Program-made: the position numbers and the translations under genes | The notes under the pieces: generated by a model | Told to the model about the DNA's origin: nothing | Databases searched by the model: none | What the model saw: only the letters and a program-made list of their open reading frames with translations | Assembly (NCBI GenBank): GCA_015232405.1 | Contig: JADFZS010000007.1 | Coordinates: 15,178 to 76,046 of the forward strand | Source of the DNA: Magnetococcales bacterium | Lineage (GTDB): Bacteria; Pseudomonadota; Magnetococcia; Magnetococcales; JADFYX01 | Reading direction: 5' to 3' | DNA length: 60,869 nucleotides | Shown: positions 46,905-54,384 of the stretch, piece after piece | Layout of the letters: the number at the start of each line of letters is the position of its first letter | How positions within the stretch are numbered: position 1 is the first letter of the stretch

Positions 46905-47786
46905 ATGCAACTTAAATGCCGAAAAATATTGTTAGTAAAAATATTCTTGATCGTATTTTCAGGGTGTGCTAGCGAAAATAATTTAGATGATTTGACCAAT
47001 CCGCAGCGGGCGCCAGTTAGAGTAGGGCTTACTCATAGCAATATAACCACCAAACTTTTTTCAGACAGGATTCATTTTGCAGATCGCTTCTGCATTATTC
47101 ATAGGTTTAAAAAAGATGCCAAAACTAATACAAGTGCTTGGAAGAAAACGATAACTGAAATAAGGTCGACTCTTCGTCATTCTTTTGGCAGTCTCAGCAG
47201 CCAAGGTTATTCTTCTGCTTTCAATCGTGAACAAGTGGCATCCTTGTACAGATCAGAATATGTTTTTTTATTTCCCTATCAGCCTTTTAAATCTAGCACC
47301 ACCTGGCCTTGCAGTCGTAAGCCGACATTGATTCTTGAACACGATGGTGGATCAACTTTACCAATGCTGCTTGAACACCATGCCAAAGATGACGAAGAGG
47401 TTGTTGTAGCTTCCTTCAGCCGAATAGGAACAGACAATCATGAAATAAGGGTGATTAGACGGCGTCTAGAGTCTTGGGAGAATTCCTGGAAGCAACAGAA
47501 TTTAGAGGTTCTGGAGAATCTTTATGATCAGGAGTACATGCGATCTGATGGAATTGGGAAAACAGAACTCATAGAACGTCTTGAATGGGTATTTGATAAA
47601 AACGATAGAATCAATATGAGAGTCGAGAATGCTCGTTTTCGTGTCAAAGACAATCAAGCTGTATCCACCTTTACCCAATGGTACGAGTCTGATCGACATA
47701 CTGATAGTGGCACAAAAACTCTAATATGGAAAAAAAAACAGGGTAAGTGGCGAATACTTCGTGAGGCTTGGGACCACCTGGAATAA
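46905..47786 (+). CDS. Lipoprotein with a C-terminal NTF2-like domain
   Basis: A 293-residue protein with a lipoprotein signal (KILLVKIFLIVFSGC, lipidated Cys about residue 21). The last 110 residues (SWENSWKQQNLEVLENLYD through GKWRILREAWDHL) have the NTF2/SnoaL-like pattern often found at the end of YafK-type L,D-transpeptidases. No YkuD catalytic Cys/His motif is seen before it. I prefer ATG 46905 over the longer TTG frame. It is the first gene of a nine-gene same-strand operon. Confidence 0.65.
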   Translation: MQLKCRKILLVKIFLIVFSGCASENNLDDLTNPQRAPVRVGLTHSNITTKLFSDRIHFADRFCIIHRFKKDAKTNTSAWKKTITEIRSTLRHSFGSLSSQGYSSAFNREQVASLYRSEYVFLFPYQPFKSSTTWPCSRKPTLILEHDGGSTLPMLLEHHAKDDEEVVVASFSRIGTDNHEIRVIRRRLESWENSWKQQNLEVLENLYDQEYMRSDGIGKTELIERLEWVFDKNDRINMRVENARFRVKDNQAVSTFTQWYESDRHTDSGTKTLIWKKKQGKWRILREAWDHLE

Positions 47787-47830
47787 ATCGAAATTTTCGT
47801 GACCGATATATAAAGAAGAGGAAGAATAGA

Positions 47831-48496
47831 ATGGTTGAACAACTAACCAAAATTGGTTTAAATCTATGTTCCGCTGTATTTATCACAGTGATAATGGTGT
47901 GTTATCCCGCAATGGGCAGCCCTCCTTGGGCAGACTCCGTATCAGAATCTACTTACAAAGTTAAATCTGAGCAGAAGGGAAACCAAAAAAACCAAAGCCC
48001 TGAAAAAATTCAAAAGTCCGATATCCAAGAACCACTTTCTGCAGATGATTCATTTTCAATATATGGCATAAAGAACTTGTTTATTGAGGATGAAAAAATT
48101 GCCCTTGCACTTTCTAGAGATAAAGAATTGGATGCGAAATTTGCTCAAAACCAACTCAAGTTATATAAGTTACGCCAACGGCGAATTCGTTCAATTGCCG
48201 CAGCTGGTGCAATGACTGGAATTTTAAGGGCTCAAATTAAGGATATGAGTGAAAATGCTAATTGTTTTCAAACTGAAGATGCTCAGGTATATTTAAATGA
48301 GAAGATTAGTAACTTGAAGGATATTTGGAGCGACACAAAAAAGATATGCATTAAATCTACACAATCCCAAGTTAAAAGGACAAAAACAGCTATGATGCAA
48401 TGGTGCAATAAGGCTGATTTAGAATTCCAGAAGGAGCTGGATGTTATTCAGGAAGTTATGAGGGAATATAAGCAGGTTGAAGCCAAATGTCGCTGA
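47831..48496 (+). CDS. Secreted helical protein
   Basis: A 221-residue protein with a signal peptide (hydrophobic core near residues 9-28, likely cleavage after GSPPWA) and a mostly helical mature part with three cysteines (NCFQ, KICIK, QWCNK) plus one near the end. The GAGGAAG ribosome site supports the ATG at 47831. No family recognised. Its stop is 39 bases before the next chosen start. Confidence 0.6.
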   Translation: MVEQLTKIGLNLCSAVFITVIMVCYPAMGSPPWADSVSESTYKVKSEQKGNQKNQSPEKIQKSDIQEPLSADDSFSIYGIKNLFIEDEKIALALSRDKELDAKFAQNQLKLYKLRQRRIRSIAAAGAMTGILRAQIKDMSENANCFQTEDAQVYLNEKISNLKDIWSDTKKICIKSTQSQVKRTKTAMMQWCNKADLEFQKELDVIQEVMREYKQVEAKCR

Positions 48497-48534
48497 CAAA
48501 TGACTTAAAAGACCTTGTCGGAAGGAACGTTCAT

Positions 48535-49203
48535 ATGAAACAAAAAATGTTGATTATTTTTTTACTTATCAATTTCACACCATTTTTTGTATTGCAAAGA
48601 CCACTTAATGCTAGTGGGATTGATGGTGTAGGCCAAACACCTATGATTCCAGGCAAATCTCCAGTTCGGGAAGCAGTAAAATTACTTCGTGAACTTGAGA
48701 CAACCCGGAAAAATTTGAAAGGGAGGATCGAGAAACTTGATGAACTCATCCAAATCGCCAACAGTATAAAAATTCTTACTTTAGATCTTAATAATAAGTA
48801 CAAGTCTTATTTAAAGGTCACTAACAAATATAAAGCCCATTGCGATGTAGACAAAATGATTGCCCAGAAAAGCAAAAGGGCTATTGGTAAATTTGAGCGT
48901 TCTGAAAAGTACAGAAATCACACATGGTTTGTTCAGAATACAATTAATGAATGTGATAAGGAAGTGAAACAACTGATTAAAATGCGTAACAAATACGCAA
49001 AATATTTGAACAACCTCGTTGAAGCAGCTCATGCAGCTGAAGAAGTTGCAAAGGTATCTGCTCGTCGAAACGACAAATATAGAATACAATACGAAATGGC
49101 CAGAGTTCAAAAGAGCCTTTTGGAAACCTACTCCAGCGGTGTAGAAAATGATGTAAGTCTCAACCGTGCATTAGAAAAATTTAGGCGTGAACAAGGCAGA
49201 TGA
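48535..49203 (+). CDS. Secreted coiled-coil protein
   Basis: A 222-residue protein with a short signal peptide (KQKMLIIFLLINFTPFFVL) and a long helical, coiled-coil-like body (about residues 45-215, for example LRELETTRKNLKGRIEKLDEL). It has two cysteines. The GGAAGG ribosome site supports ATG 48535. Periplasmic coiled-coil proteins of this kind often bridge the two membranes or form a stalk, but that is only a guess here. Confidence 0.6.
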   Translation: MKQKMLIIFLLINFTPFFVLQRPLNASGIDGVGQTPMIPGKSPVREAVKLLRELETTRKNLKGRIEKLDELIQIANSIKILTLDLNNKYKSYLKVTNKYKAHCDVDKMIAQKSKRAIGKFERSEKYRNHTWFVQNTINECDKEVKQLIKMRNKYAKYLNNLVEAAHAAEEVAKVSARRNDKYRIQYEMARVQKSLLETYSSGVENDVSLNRALEKFRREQGR

Positions 49204-49269
49204 TAATATCATAAATAACTCCGTAGTTGGTAGCATTGCCGAAATAAAATGTGACTAAGAGGAACTCAA

Positions 49270-50463
49270 ATGGAGAATTTTCAAATGTATTGTAGCCATG
49301 GCACAAGAAATGGATTGCTTCGCTTATTTCAGAATAGGTTAAAAGCTGTATTTACCATTTCCTGTTATCAAACTATTATTGCAGTCATGTTGGTTGTGTT
49401 GTGTAGTTTTCCTGTCAGAGCGGAAAGTCTAGAAAGTAAGATAAGTTCTAAAGAAGCCAAGGGTTTAATACAATCTCTTGATTTAGAAGATAGCCATTAT
49501 AGTTATGCAAGCAAGAAGGATATCACCCGTTTTAGTGAGGCCATGTGGAACTTCCTTAACGAGGAGACAGTAGATAAAACCAGAAAAGCAAAAACTATCC
49601 TGAATGATCTAGGCAAGGAATGGTCACAAAAAGAATATAAACTAGACTACACTGCGGGATCTTTCCGAGCTTTATTGTTTAATGTACAACTCTGGAAGAA
49701 GTCGGTTAATGATAATAGAATAACTTTGCACTCTATAAAGCTAGGAATTGATATAGGTAAAGGTATATCTGTCTTGTCAAAAAAAGAGCCAACAACCAAG
49801 CAGTCACTTTATAAAATTAAACAAAAAATTGGTGTAACACTCCTACAGAATTCCAAAAAACACGAGTTTTATTATTTGTCGCTAGGTTTGCTGCCTAATG
49901 AGGTTTCTCCAGTGTACCAGCATATTTCTTTTTCTGGGAATATGGTAAATTTCATGGAGTGGGGTGTGACCAGAAATGGCTTCGATATTGTTCAACGTGT
50001 AAAGATTATTCCAAAACAAAAGATTTCATCGTTACCCCTGACAAATGATAAAGCCATGATTTATGAACCAAGTAAACAAAAACATGTTACTGGTGTAATT
50101 CTGATATATGGATCAAAACTGGCAGAAAAGTTGAGCTTGGTCCTTCCCTGGCTTCGAGAGTTGATCATAAACCGTACTGTACATCTCATCATTATGGAGA
50201 CTGGTGGTTTCAAGGCTGTCAACCAGATAAGAAATCTCTTATTAGAAAGTCGATTGTTTAAAGACAAATCAGTGCTGAACCAAAACCCTCCTTGGATTTT
50301 ATCGGTATCTCCTACTCAACCAAGCCTACAGAATTCATTAGATGTTACTTTGATAGCCACAAATTCAAAACGTAAGCTCCGCTGGGCAAAGCTTGACAGG
50401 TTAACACCATCCATATCAAACAGGATAACGCATTTTTTAAAAGCACTAATGAAGGCAGGTTAA
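49270..50463 (+). CDS. Exported protein of unknown fold
   Basis: The longest product of the operon, 397 residues, with an N-terminal hydrophobic segment (about 28-48) ending in VRAES, read as a signal peptide after a long basic start. The mature part mixes strands and helices (for example KHVTGVILIYGSKLAEKLSL, then NRTVHLIIMETGG). No family recognised. It is followed 7 bases later by the next operon gene. Confidence 0.6.
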   Translation: MENFQMYCSHGTRNGLLRLFQNRLKAVFTISCYQTIIAVMLVVLCSFPVRAESLESKISSKEAKGLIQSLDLEDSHYSYASKKDITRFSEAMWNFLNEETVDKTRKAKTILNDLGKEWSQKEYKLDYTAGSFRALLFNVQLWKKSVNDNRITLHSIKLGIDIGKGISVLSKKEPTTKQSLYKIKQKIGVTLLQNSKKHEFYYLSLGLLPNEVSPVYQHISFSGNMVNFMEWGVTRNGFDIVQRVKIIPKQKISSLPLTNDKAMIYEPSKQKHVTGVILIYGSKLAEKLSLVLPWLRELIINRTVHLIIMETGGFKAVNQIRNLLLESRLFKDKSVLNQNPPWILSVSPTQPSLQNSLDVTLIATNSKRKLRWAKLDRLTPSISNRITHFLKALMKAG

Positions 50464-50470
50464 GTACACC

Positions 50471-51112
50471 ATGACCTTAATGATTCGCTACAACTACCTG
50501 TTGGTTTTACTTATTATTGGATTATGTATAACTCTTTTTAAAGTAAACACAGCTGCTGGACAAACGCCATCTCCAGCCATCACGCCATACCCCTCAGCAC
50601 TAATTTCTTCATTTGGAAAATGTATTCCAGAAAATGACCTAGATGATCGTTTTGTCAATGCTATTCTTGAACGGTTAGACTTACAAGACACAGCAGCCTA
50701 TTTGAATATACGTATACCACCAGAAGAGTTCTTAGCCCGTTGGTTCCGCATCTTTAGTGATTCAAAAGTATACATGGGTGGAACGGAGGGTATCAAAAGG
50801 GTTCAGCAACTGATTTCCCCAGAAATACTGGAACGACTTAGCAAGACTCTTGGAAGTATGGTTGATATGAGAAAAAACCTTAACAAACCCCTTGAGGCAT
50901 GTATCAAAACAGCTTTTTCCCTGGAAGAGTTAATATATATCCAAATTGATCTAGCCAGAGAGTGGTCTTTGATGCGCAAAGCACAAATCGACAGAAGAGC
51001 AAATTGGCTAAAAATTCAAACGCTTCAGCGAGAGTATGAGGAAATCAGGAAGGATAGTAGAAAAGCTCAAGAGAGTCTGGATAATTCGCTTGAGAATTTT
51101 TTGAGACAATAA
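50471..51112 (+). CDS. Exported protein with a helical C-terminus
   Basis: A 213-residue protein with a signal peptide (about residues 8-30, LLVLLIIGLCITLFKVNTAAG). The mature part contains ALISSFGKCIPENDLDDRF, and a coiled-coil end (WLKIQTLQREYEEIRKD). Cysteine pair at about 48 and 138. No family recognised. The frame starts 7 bases after the previous stop. Confidence 0.6.
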   Translation: MTLMIRYNYLLVLLIIGLCITLFKVNTAAGQTPSPAITPYPSALISSFGKCIPENDLDDRFVNAILERLDLQDTAAYLNIRIPPEEFLARWFRIFSDSKVYMGGTEGIKRVQQLISPEILERLSKTLGSMVDMRKNLNKPLEACIKTAFSLEELIYIQIDLAREWSLMRKAQIDRRANWLKIQTLQREYEEIRKDSRKAQESLDNSLENFLRQ

Positions 51113-51168
51113 AGCCATTTTTATTGTAAGTGAGCCAATCAAATATGAACAACTAATGGAACCAGAAT

Positions 51169-51867
51169 ATGAGTGAAAAGAAAGAAACAGGAGGGATTGA
51201 AGAGTTAGCAGAAATTCATGCAGGTACGCATGTAGGCCGATTACTTTTGACTCTGCGTTGGCTTGGGCACTTGAAAAACGATGCTTTTTGGCTGATGACG
51301 ACTTTATGTGTTACCTTTTTACTATATTGGGGAGGTATTTACCTTATTCTTGACAGTATGCACACTCAGGGAAATATCATATCTTCTTCACAGACACAAT
51401 CAGTTAGTGTGAAGAAAATACCTGTTGAAGAAAAAGCAGCTCCCAAAATAAACAATATTCAAGCTCCAAAGACTGATTTTGTTTCCTGCCAAACAAGTTT
51501 TATAGCTATCAATGAGACAATTGCTGACGCTCCTATATGTGCTAAACCAAATTTTGCAATTTTTAATGAAAAGCACCCTCCAAAATCTGACATTTATGCC
51601 ATGTTCGAAAGCAAACTTAGTGTTGGTGGAGTAACAGACCATGAATGTGCTTGCTTAGCAAAAATCAGTGAGTGGCCAATCACATCAGACATTGCTAATA
51701 AACTGTTAATGACAATGCAGAATGCAAATCATAAAGAAATTCCTATTGAAAAATGGGTCTGTTCACAACCATGTGATGACATAGCATCAATCCGACGTTT
51801 CAAAGGAAGTTGGCTCAAGAAATGTACTCGATCTTTCCAGATGTCTAATAAATGGGAGTACAGCTAA
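51169..51867 (+). CDS. Single-pass membrane protein with a cysteine-rich periplasmic domain
   Basis: A 232-residue protein with one transmembrane helix (about residues 42-63, WLMTTLCVTFLLYWGGIYLIL) and a periplasmic part with eight cysteines in CQTS, ICAK, CACL, VCSQPC and KCTR settings. Its stop codon shares a base with the start of the ExbB-like gene (TAATG). That overlap and the topology suggest it is part of the same membrane complex. Confidence 0.6.
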   Translation: MSEKKETGGIEELAEIHAGTHVGRLLLTLRWLGHLKNDAFWLMTTLCVTFLLYWGGIYLILDSMHTQGNIISSSQTQSVSVKKIPVEEKAAPKINNIQAPKTDFVSCQTSFIAINETIADAPICAKPNFAIFNEKHPPKSDIYAMFESKLSVGGVTDHECACLAKISEWPITSDIANKLLMTMQNANHKEIPIEKWVCSQPCDDIASIRRFKGSWLKKCTRSFQMSNKWEYS

Positions 51868-52277
51868 TGGATCTTCTTATTTTGGTACCAGGAGAAGCTT
51901 TTCCATTTTTATTAGCGATATATGTCTGCTTTTTTATTCAGTGTTATACAGCTATCAGTATCTTTCGCCTAGACTCTCAAGAAAAGCGTCGCACATATTA
52001 TGACAAACATCTTATTTTATCTGAAATGGTTGTCAATATTCCTCCCACTGTCGGTGTTCTTGGAACTATATATGCTTTAGCATTAGCTATAGGAGCCAGT
52101 GGCTTAGAACACCAAAGCTTTGGCCTACCTATGGATACCAACATTAGAAAAACAATCCTTGAAAAGTTTGGTACTGCCATTCTTACAACGATGGCTGGTG
52201 GCTTCACTTATGTATTGAATTATATGATAATAGCCAGAGTTCATCAGTTCATCCTTAAGGAGCCAAGCAACTCATGA
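51867..52277 (+). CDS. ExbB/TolQ/MotA-like proton-channel subunit (small)
   Basis: A 136-residue membrane protein, short for the family (ExbB about 240). Three helices remain: about 5-30, 50-73 (IPPTVGVLGTIYALALAIG) and 98-120 (FGTAILTTMAGGFTYVLNY). The P-P-T-(V/L)-G-(V/L)-(L/F)-G-T motif and the AL/GTA helix are hallmarks of MotA/TolQ/ExbB, which form the proton pathway of energised machines. The ATG at 51867 has a GGGAG site. The 4-base ATGA overlap with the next gene is the standard tight pairing of such subunits. Confidence 0.8.
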   Translation: MDLLILVPGEAFPFLLAIYVCFFIQCYTAISIFRLDSQEKRRTYYDKHLILSEMVVNIPPTVGVLGTIYALALAIGASGLEHQSFGLPMDTNIRKTILEKFGTAILTTMAGGFTYVLNYMIIARVHQFILKEPSNS

Positions 52278-52732
52278 GTAGGCTGAGGAGCACTCCACAA
52301 TATGTTCTTTTCGTGGATCTGATGATGATGATATTGTTCATGTTGATCCTTGATGATTATAAGCCCAGAGTTAGCTACTACTTGATTGATAATGACCCTC
52401 CTCCAGGATCACTGATATATATCTTTAACAATAGTCCAAGTATGGTTTATGATGATAGAACAATGGATTGGAGAGAGCTTGAAGAATGGGAAATGGAATA
52501 TAAATCTATTATGTGCCCTACAAATGTGGCCTGCCAGGATATGGTTGAAAATGTCGAGGTAGAAAACGCAAAATTTGGTATTTTGTTACCACCCAAGATT
52601 CGAATCAAAATCAGTGAACTTATACTTAATGAATGCCAAGATGTGAATTCATGTTCCTTGGATGTGGAGATTGGTAAAAATGGTCGTGTCTCTAAGAGGT
52701 ACAATAAAGTCTATACTGAAAGTGCGTTTTGA
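52274..52732 (+). CDS. ExbD/TolR-like proton-channel partner
   Basis: A 152-residue protein with a single N-terminal transmembrane helix (about residues 10-27) carrying Asp15 in LFVDLMMMIL, the place of the essential proton-carrying aspartate of ExbD, TolR and MotB. The rest is periplasmic, with four cysteines and a strand-rich end. It has no peptidoglycan-binding OmpA domain as in MotB. Its start overlaps the ExbB-like stop. Confidence 0.75.
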   Translation: MSRLRSTPQYVLFVDLMMMILFMLILDDYKPRVSYYLIDNDPPPGSLIYIFNNSPSMVYDDRTMDWRELEEWEMEYKSIMCPTNVACQDMVENVEVENAKFGILLPPKIRIKISELILNECQDVNSCSLDVEIGKNGRVSKRYNKVYTESAF

Positions 52733-52760
52733 GTTCAAAGTTAAATAAGGAGCTTGAACC

Positions 52761-53468
52761 ATGAACTATTGTCATCCGCCTAAGAATGTGATCACAGCTA
52801 TTTTTGTCGCTGTAATCGGGGCTATTATAGCTGCTCCAGCTGTAACATACATTAATAATATTACACAAAATAATGACCAGCGTGAGGAAAGTAGCAGAAT
52901 TGATCCTGAACAATTTGTGCCAAACCAGAAAATACTGTGCAACAACCCGAATTCAATATCCAAGTCAGACCAGCCTGAGTGTCTCTCCAGTCCCATTTTA
53001 CAAACCAGATCTAACAGTCAAATTTTTGTTGAAAAACCACATGAATCCTCTACTACACAAGAAGTTGGGCTCCCATTTGTAAATTTAGATCAGGAAGGTG
53101 AAAGTAGTTTGGGGAATCCCGATCAGTACTTACCAAACCAGAAAATACTGTGCACCAACCAAGATTCAATATCCAAGTCAGACCAGCTTGAGTGTATTTC
53201 CAGTCCCTTGGTGCAAACCGATTATGTCAACTCTGCTGACCTTGGTGGGCCACATAAAATCTCTACCACACGGGAAAATGAGCTCCCAAACATAAATGCA
53301 GGTGACAGGCTTCTGCATCTCAATCCATTGCCAATAATTCCTACTAAGATAGCGGTATCACCACTTGATCATTCGCTAAATAGTAATTTACCACCCTTGC
53401 AACAGGGTAATCAGCTCCTCAATAGCAATCCTCTCCCAACTTTGGATAATCTTAAGCAACACCGTTGA
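52761..53468 (+). CDS. Signal-anchored low-complexity protein with internal repeats
   Basis: A 235-residue last gene of the operon. Transmembrane helix at about residues 10-33, then a Pro/Asn/Ser-rich extended region. Two copies of a repeat of about 29 residues begin PNQKILC and contain SISKSDQ and a second cysteine followed by SSP. The end has two NPLP motifs. Extended, repeat-rich periplasmic tails of this kind are seen in TonB-like energy transducers. No TonB C-terminal domain is present. Confidence 0.6.
   Translation: MNYCHPPKNVITAIFVAVIGAIIAAPAVTYINNITQNNDQREESSRIDPEQFVPNQKILCNNPNSISKSDQPECLSSPILQTRSNSQIFVEKPHESSTTQEVGLPFVNLDQEGESSLGNPDQYLPNQKILCTNQDSISKSDQLECISSPLVQTDYVNSADLGGPHKISTTRENELPNINAGDRLLHLNPLPIIPTKIAVSPLDHSLNSNLPPLQQGNQLLNSNPLPTLDNLKQHR
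52920..53006 (+). repeat. Intragenic 87-base repeat, copy 1
   Basis: First copy of an 87-base unit inside the 52761 gene, more than 80 percent identical by eye to 53133-53219. The unit keeps frame and encodes the PNQKILC repeat. Confidence 0.85.
53133..53219 (+). repeat. Intragenic 87-base repeat, copy 2
   Basis: Second copy, separated from the first by 126 bases (42 codons). The preserved frame shows a recent tandem duplication in the coding sequence. Confidence 0.85.
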
Positions 53469-54120
53469 ATAATGTTATCCGCCAAGCAAATCAATGAAAC
53501 AAAAGAGTTGACTATGTAAGGATCTCTTTTAGTTGGCAGTAAAGTTTACAAAACCTGAAGCTATGTGTGAATTTGTAGCTTCTTGGTAACTGCCTTGTAA
53601 ACTTCATGGTTTCATGAATACTCCAATAACATCAATATTACTGAGTTGGAACAGTATATATGTAAGGATAATAATTGTGGAGACGACACCAATGGAAACA
53701 AAAAAAATTCGCCAAGATTTTTTTATATTTTTCCTATCAGTCAACATACTGATTGCAGAGTTATTTTCCAGGCTCAACATCCTGACAAATTTTTACACAT
53801 TTATATCTTGATCAAGTTTCTCTTAAGTGCTACGGGTTGCATCAACTATCTACATCAGAGGAAGTGCCTACTCACTCCGTCTAGGGCTTTGGAAGCTCTT
53901 AGTTAGGTACTCTGAAAACAATGGGGTTCATCTGTATTTCCTTGGCATTGTTAAGCTTATAAAGGGCATTGTAACAGTCAGGTGCCAATTTATCATCAGT
54001 GCTTTTTTGAACCTCAATTGCTTCGATTATGGTATTCAGTGAAAACTTGAATGAATTTTCTTCGATACTGTAAAGTAAATTTTACGTAAGGATAGCTTAA
54101 TGTTCTAAACAGTAAGATTA
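53469..54120. other. Noncoding stretch with a structured element
   Basis: 652 A/T-rich bases after the operon. It holds the interlocked inverted repeats at 53535-53618. The small frames seen here have no ribosome sites and no family resemblance. Confidence 0.5.
53535..53618. other. Interlocked inverted repeats (possible pseudoknot) after the exported-protein operon
   Basis: Arms in order: GGCAGT (53535-53540), AAGTTTACAA (53542-53551), GAAGCTA (53557-53563), TAGCTTC (53576-53582), ACTGCC (53589-53594), TTGTAAACTT (53595-53604). The two outer pairs cross instead of nesting. A TTCATG/CATGAA hairpin follows (53603-53618). No T-run follows, so it is not a plain terminator. Confidence 0.6.
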
Positions 54121-54150
54121 TTGCTTATTTATCAAACTACTGTCAGAACA

Positions 54151-54384
54151 ATGAGCAGAACAAAGCTTAAAAAGAGATCTAGCGTTTCAGGTTTTGCAAA
54201 TCGCGCCCAACGAAAAGAAGAGATCAATGCAACAAAAACTCAACTTGCCAATATGGAAGCCCGGATTGACTGGTCGCTCATTGCCAGAAAAAAACAAGAT
54301 CCCAGGGCGTGGGCAGCTTTCGTACAGCGAGGTAATGCCTTATTGGAAGCAGTTCGTTTGCTGCAAACCATAGATCGTGGCTAG
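54151..54384 (+). CDS. Small basic protein, island-end associated
   Basis: A 77-residue basic protein (RTKLKKRSSVSGFANRAQRK, then a helix ending in LLQTIDRG). I chose ATG 54151 because the homologous sequence at 59098 on the minus strand starts at the same codon. Its last 45 bases overlap the serine recombinase gene tail to tail. Function unknown. Conservation in a second island remnant shows it is a real gene. Confidence 0.65.
   Translation: MSRTKLKKRSSVSGFANRAQRKEEINATKTQLANMEARIDWSLIARKKQDPRAWAAFVQRGNALLEAVRLLQTIDRG

Noticed and set aside
51867..52732. Zorya defence system (ZorAB)
   Set aside because: The ExbB/ExbD-like pair fits in kind, but the channel subunit lacks ZorA's long cytoplasmic tail, the partner lacks ZorB's OmpA-like domain, and no ZorC, ZorD or ZorE homologue is visible beside it.
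53614..54042. Small overlapping plus-strand frames after the exported-protein operon
   Set aside because: They overlap one another, lack ribosome sites, start in poor contexts and have A/T-driven composition.
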